From NCBI RefSeq assembly GCF_963855985.1, contig NC_087110.1, positions 7,741,001 to 7,805,000 on the forward strand: 64,000 nt of DNA. The letters run 5' to 3'. Positions 1-11,437 of this stretch are shown piece by piece. The notes beneath the pieces were generated by a model, which had not been told where the DNA came from, searched no databases, and worked only from the letters and a program-made list of their open reading frames with translations. The stretch comes from Ostrinia nubilalis. Lineage: Eukaryota; Arthropoda; Insecta; Lepidoptera; Crambidae. Both the position numbers and the translations under genes were made by a program. Numbering within the stretch: position 1 is the first letter of the stretch; each line of letters opens with the position of its first letter.

Positions 1-216
1 ACTTATTGGTGTAATTTAACGCTGCATTTACACGAAATTATCATTTTTATTGGAAGCACTGTCGTCGAAAATATTGTTTGTAGGTCAGACGTGAATTATT
101 TCTTGTCCGCCAATATTTAGCTCTCATTGATCGCTACTACAAAGTTATGTCGTTACTTTTGATGACAGCTGTCATTCTAATCAAGCTATGTTGGATAGAC
201 TATAGTAACTAAACTT

Positions 217-540
217 CTCCACAGGATGGGCCTAAGTACGGACGACGGCTGTCGAGCATGTGGAGAACATGCGGTGTCCATGAAATACCTACGGTGCGAA
301 TGCGATGCGCTAAGTAGCTAGAACTAGGATGGGTCTCCTGGGGTCGGCTTATCCGGCACCAGAAGATTATAAGTCCTTCTCACCCTAGCATTTGATTCAC
401 TTTATAGATAGGATTTTTGCGGATGAGGGGGAATAAAGGTAAAAGGCAGCACAAAAGATCTCAATAGGTTGACGTGCACTGCGCTCATGCGCGGCCCAAA
501 ATAAGATAAGATGAGATAACTAAACTCGTTTCTTACAAAA
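217..540 (+). mobile_element. LINE 3' end (RNase H-bearing non-LTR type), degraded
   Basis: The plus strand near 240-400 translates to the cysteine-rich C-terminus typical of insect non-LTR pol proteins: a CxxCGE motif, then CECDAL, then a GSAYPAPEDYKSFSPS-like stretch read across stops. It ends in an AT-rich tail of aataagat/gagata repeats near 510-533. Seen: the C-x2-C...C-x-C motif and tail. Inferred: a 5'-truncated R1/I/Jockey-group insertion. The left boundary is uncertain. Confidence 0.5.
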
Positions 541-726
541 AAACCGTTTGCACTTTGGTCGAGTACAGTTTACAAGTTAATGGTTTTTGTATGAACTCGA
601 CAACCGCCCAGTTCAGACTCGTTTAGCCAGAGAACGAGTGAGAAGGGACGCGTGGTGTAGTTGCTACTTTCCTGTCAAAATAGATCATAATGGATTGGCT
701 CGACTCATAGCTCGACTAAACGATTA

Positions 727-874
727 ACGCCTGTATTCACAAACGATGCTTGCTTAAGTGAAGCAGCAAATCTAATGCATAGCGTTGAATAGAGGTCTGT
801 GATTGGTTCATGTGTCACTCTGAGCGTCCACGCTAACTGTGAGACCTCATAGTAATGTTTGTGAATACGGGCGT
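727..874. mobile_element. MITE, family M1 (TIR CGCCCGTATTCACAAAC)
   Basis: Inverted terminal repeats ACGCCTGTATTCACAAAC and its near complement enclose about 110 bp. The element is flanked by TA on both sides, as for Tc1/mariner-type insertions. Two more copies lie at 19936-20099 and 62761-62906. Confidence 0.75.
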
Positions 875-1474
875 TAGTTTTTGGTGTTCAGCTTCTAAAT
901 AACTCGCCACTTGACTAAATTACTCGACTAATGCGAACAAGGCTTTAAATGGATTGGTTGAGGCGCTAATGGCGGTGTTCCCGGTGAATGAAACCAATTA
1001 TAAGGATTTGGACACCGTTTAAATCGAAATTTATGAGAAAAATTGTAGGTTAATGGCGGGGAGGGGCATTGTTGTGGATAATCTGGGTGACAATTATGTG
1101 CAAAGGGCCGAAATATGAAGGTTTTTAAACGGTTTAGAAATAAACATTACTCAATACAGATTGCGGATTTGTGAGGATAATAGAATAACACATAAAATAT
1201 TAAATGTGTGTATAGACTAGCTGAAGCATTTCTGTATAGTTTGTATACGTCAAGATGTAACCACTGGATGACCACTAGAACATTTTATAGAGCGACTCGT
1301 TGTTCTGGCACAAGTAAATGCTCTCGTTTACAATAGATATTTTGTAATAAATTTTAAGATTATTTTCTAATCAATTTTGCAAATGAGATGATTCAATAAT
1401 AACGTTTCATTTGCGTCCTGTATTATGAAGAAAGTAAAAAGTCAAAGAAACTGTCACTCAAAATTGAAATTGTA

Positions 1475-1644
1475 TAGATGACCCACGCTGAACTGTCCCA
1501 CCAAACTCAATGACAGGGGGGCGCTACCATCGTTCAACTATATGGTTTCCAACATGGCAAAAATCTTAACCACCGATCCGGTATTGACGGTGGCGCCCCA
1601 CTGTCAATGTCATCGACAGGACAGTCCAGTATTTTGGAACTATA
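1475..1644. mobile_element. MITE, family M2 (inner TIR CTGAACTGTCC)
   Basis: About 170 bp with imperfect inverted ends (GATGACCCACGCTGAACTG on the left; CCAGTATTTTGGAAC on the right) and an internal near-palindrome around ggggcgc. It is repeated in inverse orientation at 18670-18840 and, interrupted, at 27272-27572. Confidence 0.6.
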
Positions 1645-1706
1645 CAATACCTAATAAACAAAAATAAAGGAAAAAGTAAATAAATAACACTGAGTCAGAT
1701 ACTTAC

Positions 1707-2021
1707 ATGATAAGAACAAATTCTCACATTTTCGACTATGAAATTTCCAGAAATATTGTTAGACGTACAAAATCAGAAAGTAATATTTATAAACTTGAAG
1801 AGGAAAATAAGAAGGCCAAAGTAGACTTGGGAACTCAAATGGCAACAGAAATGAAGATAGAAGAAATATTAGCGTTAAGTAAAGAAATCCATAAAGATGC
1901 GATACCTTCGGATAATATCCAAACCCAATACATAGTTATAAATATGTTTAAGCAGCAAAATGAACCTGAGGATACCAGTGAGTTTAAATATTTACTTGTA
2001 CCACAATTTGTCAGAGTGTAA
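1707..2021 (+). CDS. Unrecognised 104-aa ORF upstream of the TMBIM gene
   Basis: I do not recognise this reading frame. It opens with ATG and encodes a charged, Lys/Glu-rich, probably soluble protein with a helix-prone stretch at residues 25-60 (KLEEENKKAKVDLGTQMATE). It has no membrane segment or cysteine motif. An AATAAA at 2080-2085 lies 59 bases beyond the stop, in a good position for a polyadenylation signal. The frame lies 446 bp upstream of the TMBIM start on the same strand. A run of 104 codons in AT-rich DNA is longer than expected by chance but not decisive. It could be a single-exon gene, the last exon of an upstream gene, a transposon remnant or noise. Confidence 0.3.
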   Translation: MIRTNSHIFDYEISRNIVRRTKSESNIYKLEEENKKAKVDLGTQMATEMKIEEILALSKEIHKDAIPSDNIQTQYIVINMFKQQNEPEDTSEFKYLLVPQFVRV

Positions 2022-2467
2022 ATATGCTCTATAATGGAGCTAAATAACTGATTAATAATCATATCTTATTAGATAAATGAATAAACAATATTAAATTTAT
2101 TCACAATTTTACAGTATTTTTTTCAAAATTTAAGATTTACTTACAAGTATAGGCAAGGTATAGCAACACAAATAAAACGTCAAGCTGTGAGTACTGTAGT
2201 AACATATTATAATAAATTATGCATCAAGAATCGTTTCTCTATGTTACCTTATTGTACTGAAACGCGAAGCTTAATCCTAATACGCCTCTCAATATAGCTT
2301 ACTCTACAACTATAGATAGAACGAACATTTAATACAAACATGTTCTCCTGAAGGACTCAAACCTTTTACTATAGCCAGGGTTTTAGTCCATCAAGCCAGT
2401 AAAATATAAATAAAGAAGACACTTTTAAGACTGTTCTTATGTCTTTGCTTACAACTCTTAGCTGAAA

Positions 2468-4747
2468 ATGTCGAGCAGCCAACAAACACAATGCCAATTT
2501 TTTTCCTTATTTTCTAGCAAACTGCAAATAGGCACTATCCCCAAAGATAACAGAGTGTTTGGCGTTTCGCCAACTCCACCGCATCAAATTTGCACCGCGA
2601 AATTATTATTACATTTTGAAATTTCAGATCCGAGGGCACACGACGGTAAAGTCTTGCCTGCATACCGGCCTGGCACTCTCACCGTGTTCATACAGTGTAT
2701 AATGCTGATGACTTTCACTATGTTTATGTTCACGGGGATATTGGTCGGATATATTATGATAACGTAAGTATTTGAATAAATTATGGTGTATAGTTTGACT
2801 CCTCTGTCCATTTGTAAGTCTGAAATTTTGAATCTGTACAATGAAGTCTATTGTTGGCGCTTCTCGGGTCCTCGGGCTTCATCGACATCGATCGGCCATC
2901 ATCGTCTCCGCGCGAGGCGCCGGCACACTCCGTACGTGCCCGACGCCCACTCAGCCTCACGACCGTCACCGGTGTCAGACGCGGCCCTCCCACGTAGGCG
3001 CAAACTAACGATATATTTTATAATCATTACACCTATGAAATACAGTCCGCCTTTAATTTATATCTAAAGTCTAGTCAGACCCTAACACTATCGTGCCACT
3101 GTCACTTGCTAGTGGCGAAGACAGTAGCGCCAACTGGTGAGCACTGAACAGGTAGAGAGAATAATATCTCATTTGCACTCACCAGGAGGACGCCACCGTA
3201 AAGTAGGGTCATGTCTATCGCCAGATACGTAAGGTATTATGTTCCTTAGATGGGACAGAGGGCGTCTACAACAGTCCTCCATCGCGTTCGTTCTTGAGCT
3301 TCGCGTTTGATCGCGTTTGAATTTTCTTCGCCTCGTCTGCTACAGTGCGCCGCCAAGTTTGCTTGGGGCAGCACCACTGATCAATCACCAGTGGTGCCAA
3401 ATTAAGTAAAGTATAAAAACGATAGCTCATTGTATAACTATTCTTTCAGGCCAGATGTAAAACAATTCATCGCTAAGGAGGCAATTTTTATGATTGCTTT
3501 ATTCTTGTAAGTACATGTAAATGACTCTATGAACTCCTGAATCTTACCATAGAGCTTTTCCATTATTTTTATCTTTACAGATTTATATTCTTGTTCATAG
3601 ACTATGGGTTTGTGTGTACAGACTGTTCCAGACGTGTTCCTTGTAATTTTTACTTTCTGTGCCTAACGGTAATTTTTTGAATTCATAATACCTAACAATT
3701 TAAAATGTATACCTAAGATACAAAACCTTCTTCATTTCAGAGATTTAGTTTAAGTTCTTCATCATTTCAGCCATAGGACTTCCACTGCTGAACGTAGGCC
3801 TCCCCCAATGATTTTCACAAAGGCCGGTTGGTAGCGGCCTGCATCCAGCGCCTTCCTGCTACCTTAAGTGCTTGCTATAACCAGAACCCAAGCAAAGTAT
3901 ACTTGTAGATAGTTTTGTGACTTACACAGTCTGACTTCCTTTGTCTACTTTTGATCTTAGTAATATTTTTTTATCAGTAGACTCTACTACGATATGTAAA
4001 TTATGCTTTCAGGTGGTGTCATTGAGTGTTATTATAGCCACAGTAAGTGCTTTATGCGACTCATCAGTGTTACTGTGCACTATTTTGGCTGTTGCAGTCA
4101 CTGTGCTAATTGCTGTTTTTCTTACATTCACAAAGGTAATCCTATGCTGATTTTACGGTAATAAACTTTAAACCTTCATGCTTAGTCGATAAGGTTGACT
4201 TTGTTTTATTTCAGACTGACTTCTCAAGTCCTTTTATGTATGCTGTGATGCTGGTGACGGCGTTTTTTGCAGTAATTCTGATTGCTGTTATATTGATAGC
4301 AACTAAAACTTATGTTAATCCTTTGTGGCTACTTGGAGTTATTATTGCCACTTTTATACAAGTTACGGTATGTTAAAATACATAATATTCAAGTAAGTAA
4401 GCTGAGGCGCCAATATAAACTAATGTTGCTTTTATTCTACAAACAAGTGTTTAAAATACGTTTGAATGATTTTATTCTAAGATTAAGCTCCAAATCAATG
4501 TAGCTCTAAGTTGCACGTTTTTAGAGGCTAATATACCTACTTATCAATATTAAAGTCAAGAGTAACTATTTCCTAAACTCATTTATTCCAGATGTTAACA
4601 ATGCAGTTGCAAACTATACTCGGTGGTAGAACGATCGAGCTGAAGGAAGACGACTACGCCATCGCATCGTTCATGCTTTACGCGTCCGTCATCGATGTGT
4701 TCCTCAAAATGCTGCAAATTGCCGACGTGACCAGAGATGCACGGTGA
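2468..4747 (+). CDS. TMBIM/lifeguard family seven-helix membrane protein (divergent), six exons
   Basis: I read exons 2468-2763, 3450-3506, 3581-3668, 4013-4135, 4215-4367 and 4592-4747. All introns are GT-AG and the phases join into 290 codons. Residues 1-70 are a hydrophilic N-terminus. Hydrophobic segments follow at about 73-97, 110-126, 140-160, 165-184, 197-217, 220-240 and 268-286. Family landmarks are TKTDFSSPFMYAV across the exon 4/5 joint, where lifeguard proteins have TKxDFT, LGG at 249-251, and EDDYAIASFMLY before the last helix. Family members act as leak-type calcium channels and suppress apoptosis at ER, Golgi or plasma membrane. Their conserved YDTQ Asp is Gln244 here and the LYLD Asp is Ser271, so channel gating may differ or be lost. 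AATAAA signals follow at 4798 and 5000. The start is the first in-frame ATG; an upstream noncoding exon is possible. Confidence 0.82.
3252..3371 (-). mobile_element. RTE-type LINE C-terminal fragment in TMBIM intron 1
   Basis: The minus strand reads PKQTWRRTVADEAKKI followed by a degraded tail. This is nearly identical to the C-terminus of the larger RTE fragment at 43084-43616. It lies wholly inside the 686-bp first intron. Confidence 0.7.
3755..3866 (-). mobile_element. RTE family A LINE 3' end in TMBIM intron 3
   Basis: The minus strand reads the family A C-terminus (AGRRWMQAATNRP...GEAYVQQW) and ends with a short ATG-repeat tail at about 3755-3765. It is 5'-truncated. The diagnostic sequence is the complement of ccataggacttccactgctg. 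Confidence 0.8.
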
Positions 4748-5560
4748 CACTTAAAGCCCACTGTTGGGCGTAAGCCACTCTTCAAATAGCTTGAGTGAAT
4801 AAAATCTACCTATGACATTTTATTGCTGAACATGAGGAGATTTATGAAGAAGCGCCGCCACAGAGAACGAACTTCTGCTTGTCACCCGCTGTGCCAGAAG
4901 GAGGGTTATGGTGTTTAATTTTCTTTTTAACTGCCGGCGGTCTTTAGGTTCTTCTATTCACTACGTTTGTTGTAACCATAATACATACCTACGTTTTAAA
5001 ATAAAATTTTGTAATAAAAACTAATAGCACTCTTTTTTTACAACCATAAGGCAAAGGAAACAATGCTTCAGGTACAAATACACATGCTCATAAAATGGCG
5101 TGCTTAATTGTATGCTTAAAACAAGTGTGCTCGAAATGAGAATTAATGAGAATGCTTATTTTTATTACCAACTGTTTCGACACACATGCAACTGTAGAAA
5201 TTGTTGAATATTAGAATGCTTTTGTGTGCTAGTAATGCTTACCTTAACTTATTATGGTCTGCATCAGAATTAGACCTCACCTGTGAACTTATATTTTTAA
5301 GACCAAAAAAAATAATATTAGGAAAAAAAAGGTTTGGAGCACCATCCTGCGATCTTTTAAAAGGTTGTCTGAGACTTCCTTTTTCCAATACCTATCCCTA
5401 AAAATATCCCCAGTGCTCCATCAATCCGTCCATTGAAAAGAGCTGTCAGCTTCAAGAAAGACTTGGAAATTAAAAGTATGTAGGTACCTAACTACTTCGA
5501 AGATTTATGAGGCTCAAATCAATTACTAAGAATAGGTTCCAATATCTAAACTACTTATCA
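4748..5560. other. TMBIM 3' flank; nothing else recognised
   Basis: AATAAA motifs at 4798, 5000 and 5013 are candidate polyadenylation signals. I see no other gene or repeat. Confidence 0.4.
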
Positions 5561-5734
5561 TCTATACTTACACTGATATTTTATAGAAAAAAGTTTTGAT
5601 TATTTGTTTGAATTGATTAAGCTCCGAAACTACTGAGCTAATTTAAAAAAATCTTTAACTATTAGAATCCTACAATAGCCCTGATAAGCGATTTTTTTAC
5701 TCCGCCATTTTCCGCAATTCGCTGGGCCAGCTAG
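5561..5734 (+). mobile_element. Non-autonomous Helitron-like element
   Basis: It begins TCTATACTTAC, ends GGGCCAGCTAG, and is flanked by A on the left and T on the right, as for Helitron insertion between A and T. Its 3' end resembles the tandem pair at 25186-25588. Confidence 0.6.
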
Positions 5735-6912
5735 TATGTGATATTTTACATAGTGGTACCAAAATATCTGTAACATTTTCGATTTCCCCTCAAGATCAAG
5801 CATGGTTAAAACCATTAATAAGAAAGTCAAAATAACAATTTCCTACCCCACGGCCATGACTTATGGGAGTTGTACTTCGGACTGCAAAGTACAAGTGATG
5901 GCAAAGAAAGTTCCCCCTTTAGCCCTTATTCAAATGCGAGCTGGTATGCATTTTTTTTACAAAGTTGAAGTGGATTTTGGGTAATTGTGGGTCACTTATT
6001 TCATATTTTTGATCAAAATTTATTAAAAAATAGGGGAAGGGGTAGTTTTTTGAGTGGTAAATAATTTACCATTATCCATTCATGACTACAAATTATTCAA
6101 TGTTGGTGGTAAAATAGTTACCATTGTCCGTTTTGGTTTATTTTTGGTTCTTGGCTAGTGACTTCCTCTTGGTTCTACCTATATTTTATTAAATAGTTTG
6201 GGAATGAAATAATATTGTTTTTATAAAAATAATATTTATTAATATTGGTCATTATGCTTACAATTATTATGCTTACCTTGAGGCTGAAACTAACAATAAA
6301 TTCACTAATTACGTAATGTCAAAACGTTACGTAAACAGTTATCAAAATAACTTAAAATTTCTCCAAATATTTATTTAGTTTTATTTGTGCACATACAAAA
6401 AACAACAGTTATTTTTATATATCATCAAACTTTTGTCAAGACGGGATCGGACAGTGGTAAACTATTTACCACTTCTTTAAAATGTCTAAACTATATGAAT
6501 AAATCAATTGCAGACGCTGCCTGTAAGTGAGACTATACAATAAATGTTATAGTTTTGGATTTTGAATCGAAAAAACACTTATCAGAATTTTCGTTGAACA
6601 AAGTTTCAAAAATACCAAAAACGCGCGCTAAAAACTTGAAATTTTTCACACCAAAACCGTTTGGTTGACTTTGACATTATCTGACAGTGACAAATGACGT
6701 TGAAAAGTTGTAAGATGGCATAGATATGTAAAAAAATATATTTAAAAATATAAATAAGTGACCACGATATCTTTAAGTATCACCATATCGAAAATTAGGA
6801 TCCTTTTTTAAAAGTAAACGAAGTGGTAATATATCTACCTTTATTTGAATAAGGGTTAGACTTAAAAGGTTTGCTTACTAAATTAAACCTCGATATTAAA
6901 TTATTAAATTAG
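5735..6912. other. Non-genic; cluster of GTGGTAAA...ACCAC near-palindromes
   Basis: No gene is recognised. Short related palindromes occur at 6054-6072, 6106-6124, 6454-6472 and 6823-6841. AGCCCTTATTCAAAT at about 5928 is matched inverted at about 6840-6856, which may mark the ends of an old element. Confidence 0.4.
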
Positions 6913-7077
6913 CTGCGTGGGACGTCCACCTACAAGATGGACTGATGACATCATAAAGGTAGCAGGAAAGCGCTGGACGCAGGCCGCTACCAACCGGGCA
7001 ACATGGAAAGCATTGGGGGAGGCCTATGTTCAGCAGTGGACGTCCTATGGCTGAGATGATGAGGATGATGATGATGG
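6913..7077 (+). mobile_element. RTE family A LINE 3' end
   Basis: Reads the family C-terminus (GRPPTRWTDDIIKVAGKRW, then GEAYVQQWTSYG, stop) followed by an ATG-repeat tail at about 7053-7077. It is 5'-truncated. Confidence 0.85.
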
Positions 7078-7546
7078 CTAAATTAGTATAGCTTCGATGA
7101 TCTTATTTGATGACTTAGTACTTTTTCTATTTATTTATTTATTTTCTTTTAAAAACCAACAGCGTATTTAGCTATATTGTATACTATTGTAGCTTCTTAA
7201 AAATAACTTGTAATAAGTACCTATAGCTATCTCCGTTACTAATAAAAAGTAACACGCTTGTTGAACTCTGTTTTAAAATTACAATCTCCACACTAAACGT
7301 CACTTCAAAACACTGTTCAACGAGCGTGTATGTTTTATTAGTAAGGAGGCAAGTCTCTATAAACGCCAAAAAACCTTTTCTTTGTAACACACTGCTACAA
7401 GAAGAGGATTTAAATATTTGATTTAGTTACGAGGTAAAACCTAAAATAACACTGTGCCATTATCTTACCTGCAACTGTATCATAAACTATTTATTTCAGC
7501 ATTTCGGAACACTATCATTGATTTATTCACGAAATTCAAGCAACTT

Positions 7547-8278
7547 GAGCTGTGATCTTTAAGCTTTGCTTTAGTAAGGGAATATGAAACTTTAAATTGA
7601 AATGCTTCCCAAGAAAACTGTGACTGATAAAAACTGATTAAAACCCTAGCTATTAGTAACATTTAAGTAATTTATTTCGTAAATTGTAATCCTGTATCTG
7701 ATTCTGTCTTTAAAATAACTCTACTCTCTCTACATTTAACTAACTACAAATAAAAGTTTAAATTTTATAAGTTTAAATATTTATAACTACAACAGTTTAA
7801 TTTTTGTAATAATAACAAAAATAACAATTAATAGGAATCTTTTACTTTTTAGTATAACAACAGTAAACATGCAAAATCATTGTTTCTTCATTAGTTTTCG
7901 TTGACTGTACTTAGTGCAAAAGCCGAAAAAAATATGATATTAAATTAATTTTAATCGGGGGCGTCGACCACGGGTGCGTCGAACACTGGGGGACTCGGCC
8001 ACGGACCCCATAATATTTACTGACGAATTGATATAAGTATAGACTTATTTATAAATAATATGTATGATAAAAGTTGGCTATCTCATAATCTATTAAAAAA
8101 AAAACATAAAACTCATTTATTTTTGTAAATAGGCTTTTAAAAAGCACTTTTACACGTCCAGTGCTGAGAAGAAGCAGCGCAAGAAACTCAGTCACTATTT
8201 GACCCTTACATCTGCATCAGACATTCTAATTGGCAAAAACATTACGAGTAATTCAGTTTTATAAATAGACTAGTAAGT
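7547..8278. repeat. Unclassified interspersed repeat, long copy
   Basis: The left end (cttgagctgtgatctttaag... gattaaaaccct) and right end (agacattctaattggcaaaa... tagactagtaag) both recur in a shorter copy at 18292-18577, which lacks the middle. Inside are a GC-rich patch at about 7957-8010 and the segment gaagaagcagcgcaagaaac. The class is unknown. Confidence 0.5.
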
Positions 8279-9248
8279 AAAACACATTTATTTTCAAATA
8301 AATTAAGTTTTAGTTCATTTGTTAAAAAATAAAAAATCTGATTTTCTTAACTTAGTTTTAGGAGTTAATCATTATGCGTATCATGTGTGACTTTCAAATT
8401 CTAGATCTCAACTTCAATGTTAAAACTTACTTAATCACTTAACTTGAAGCACCTACTCAGTTTTCACTTACAATCAAATGAAATACGTGATTTATAACGC
8501 CCAGTAGAGAAATAACGAAACGTTGCGCGCGAAGTATGCAAGATTTAGTGTTGGGGATATATCGATACTTGATCTGTCGATATTTGAAATTTCAGACGCA
8601 AAAAAGAAACAATTTTTAATTAGCATTTCAAAACTGTCGTTGCTTAGTTTCTTTCAAGTGACTGTTCTTTCTACTCTTGAAAATTAATAATAATATGTTC
8701 TAAAAAATGAAAAAAAGTGATTCGTGGCAACTTGTCACTTAAAATAATAATAATTATGTTTTTAAGACCGTTGTAAGGTAATTTCTAAATTGCTAATAAC
8801 TTACTCGTAGAGCACTCAAATGAAAATGTGCCTGAATAATCAAGCTATGGTTTTGGTTACCTTAGAAAACTTTAACATACTGTTTATTGTTGTATATCTG
8901 ACAAGAGTCCATCTTTTTGACTCAACGAATTATCTTGTTGAATCCATTACCAAGGAAATTGTGACAAATCTTTTTTATCGATAAGTCGTTGCTCAATAGA
9001 TCTTAAACAGCACTATAAGATTGATTAGCTCCATTTTGGAGTGAACGATATTTCATATTGTACCATCGATCATTTAAGAGCTGAACAGCGGAAAATATTG
9101 ATTCGAATTGTATATTACGATTTAAGGATAAAAAATAAGCTTATACATTAGTTGAATTTTGCCAGATGTGTTTTGGATTGCGAAGAAAACCGTTCAAAAG
9201 AAATTCTGTGAGATACTTGGGTATTTCTCATCGCCACGGTTCTCACCG
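8279..9248. other. Non-genic; nothing recognised
   Basis: AT-rich sequence without an ORF, splice-bounded exon or repeat that I can identify. Confidence 0.4.
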
Positions 9249-10041
9249 TCACCTTCGTGGCGAATTTTATTTCTAACTTATTTCAACTTTTTTTAAACAA
9301 AAATTGTAGCGCTTGATGTGAAGATTGTATTCTCAGTAAATCAGTCAAATAGTGAGTCTCGTTTGGAAGCTTTCGCGTTTTCAATTTTTTGATGCCACGA
9401 AAGTGATTCTCTGTACTTCACAGCAATATTTTTTTCAAACTTTACTACTGTAAATGACTCTTAAGTGTTTATAAAACATATATTTTGTCTTATTTTCGTA
9501 GATAAATAGCAATAACATAATATAAATAGGTACCTACTTAAATACAAGATAAAATTTTACCGATAACGTCACCTACTAAGTTACAATATTCTACGCAATT
9601 GGTTTTAAGGGTGACACTGGTGGCATTCTGAAATGCTAAAGAAGCAAAAAACGGATTATCAGTACCTCAATAAAAAAGAAATCTAACTGATTATCAGTCC
9701 CTCAACAAAAATATATTTTTTATTTAGTCTAGAGGGCCTCGTATTTTTGTTGTACAACTTTTAACTCGAACTTCAGATTAAATTTATCTTACAAACAGAT
9801 ACACAGTCACATAATACAGACATACATACAGTCATACAGACAGACAACAAAACTACGAGGCCCTTATTTATTTATTGATGTACTGATCTCTACTTACCAC
9901 GTATAATTTATTAGTTATTAAAATATTGTAAAAACATAAACACCACTATATTTTAAAATAAACCAAAGCAATAAATCACTTTCGTGGCCTAAAATCACCT
10001 TCGTGTATAAAATACCACGAAGGTGATGCCACGAAGGTGAC
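9249..10041. repeat. Cluster of six TCACCTTCGTGGC motifs in both orientations
   Basis: Matches occur at 9249-9261 (+), 9394-9406 (-), 9976-9988 (+), 9995-10005 (+), 10015-10026 (-) and 10028-10041 (-). The outermost pair, GTCACCTTCGTGGC at the left and its complement at the right, forms an inverted repeat around the interval. That suggests the ends of a mobile element or a protein-binding array. Confidence 0.45.
9732..9862. mobile_element. MITE with TIR AGGGCCTCGTAGTTTTGTTG
   Basis: The left end (gagggcctcgtatttttgtt) and right end (acaacaaaactacgaggccc) are complementary. About 90 bp between them carry acagacatac-type repeats. Confidence 0.65.
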
Positions 10042-10849
10042 GAAAATTTTAGTTTTTTGTTAATTATCCTTAAATTTGAATTTAACGGTTCAAGTCGAAT
10101 ACTACACAAATAAGTCTAACATGTTAAGTTTCAATGGCAAAGTTTCAATTAAATTGTTTAAATTTTAGAGGTAGAAAATATTGTTCAAGCAAGCGACGGT
10201 ATGTCTATGGATAATCACAAAAAGTTACGTACTTTTTTCGCGAAGCGACGATCGACCTATCTCACCTCCCCAATGGTCGAAGCGCAACTGACGTTAACCG
10301 AATAGAACGCTGTGATTGGTTGCTGGTGTTCGGTTTAACGGCAATCTTGTATTATTACTCAAAATTTTAGGTACCTAAAATCGTGTGACCAACGTATTTC
10401 GCTTTCTCAATTCAAAATAATTATAAGAAGATATTTTTTTGACTATTGTGTGGAAAGTATATTTAATTACGATGATTTTAGTATATGCTACACACAAATT
10501 GAATGAAAATTGTGAATGCAGTAACCAAATGTTTCATTGCAACCGAAGGTGTGACACGATGAGAACGCGAAAAATGACCCCGTTTTTTATCGTTTCATGT
10601 GATTTTTTCGTATTATTTTTGCTTCTATTACGATAAAATTTATTTTGTATGTAGCTAAATAGATATTTTATCATCTGATTTCAAAGTTATTGTTCTAACT
10701 TATACCGTTTATGAACTATTATTGTGTGACCATCAAATTTGAGTGTAAATGAGAAGTACCCACTTATTTTTATGAATAACACTTATTCTATCGGAATAAA
10801 TAAAGTAAATGACGGTTGGATATTCAGTCTACGATACAATAAATTTTAA
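10042..10849. other. Non-genic; nothing recognised
   Basis: A 65-codon open frame at 10439-10636 begins at TTG, not ATG, and has no splice signals or homology that I can see. Confidence 0.4.
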
Positions 10850-11010
10850 TCATCATCATCATCATCATTTCAGCCATAGGACGTCCACTGCTGAATATAG
10901 GCCTTCCACATCGCAGCGTGGGACGTCCATCGACAAGATGGACCGGCGACCTGATAAAGGTAGCAGGAAGGCGCTGGATGCAGGTCGCTATCAACCGTGC
11001 GATGTGGAAA
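10850..11010. mobile_element. RTE family A LINE with inverted 5' half
   Basis: 10850-10908 is a minus-strand 3' end with its ATG tail. 10909-11010 is plus-strand sequence of the same family lacking any 3' end. This head-to-head layout is what twin priming produces during LINE integration. Confidence 0.7.
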
Positions 11011-11045
11011 TTTTAATGAAGTTGATTAATTATGCAGTCACAATA

Positions 11046-11247
11046 AGGCCCAGAACAGACGGTAAAACGCAACTGCAACGAAACTGCAACTTTGTGATGA
11101 TTCTTATGGATGAAACTGAAAGTTTCAAACTGGTCCCGTCATGTGTGGTCTCTCAACGGACGCTATGGCAGAAACTTAGATGCAACTCAAAAGTAACTAG
11201 CAGTTGCAGTTTCGTTGCAGTTGCGTTTCACCGTCTGTTCTGGGCCT
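11046..11247. mobile_element. MITE, family M5 (TIR GGCCCAGAACAGACGGT)
   Basis: Long inverted ends of about 45 bp (GGCCCAGAACAGACGG, then ACGCAACTGCAACGAAACTG, against the complement). TAA at both borders suggests a PIF/Harbinger-type 3-bp duplication. A second copy lies at 51538-51735. Confidence 0.8.
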
Positions 11248-11294
11248 AACAAACACTTATCATTACACTGTCATTGTTTGTACATCCCTGTAGG

Positions 11295-11437
11295 TACAGT
11301 CAGCGTCTAATACTTCGTGACACCCAAAGTAGCCAAAAAGTTCGATACACATATTTGCTTCAATTGGAATGAGGTTGGTTGACAACTTTTTGCCTACTTT
11401 GAGTGTCAGTGTCACGAACTATTTGACGCTGACTGTA
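11295..11437. mobile_element. MITE, family M3 (TIR TACAGTCAGCGTCAAATAGT)
   Basis: A nearly complete hairpin. The left arm (tacagtcagcgtctaatact, gtgacacccaaagtagcc) is mirrored by the right arm ending ttgacgctgactgta. Other copies are at 18840-18960 and 26045-26187. Confidence 0.8.

Noticed and set aside
2783..3067. 94-codon frame covering a GC-rich patch after the first TMBIM exon
   Set aside because: It lies wholly within intron 1, which is bounded by good GT-AG sites and joins exons in phase.
10439..10636. 65-codon frame with a hydrophobic start and a cysteine cluster, resembling a small secreted peptide
   Set aside because: It begins at TTG, has no upstream ATG in frame, no splice sites, and ends in compositional leucine codons.
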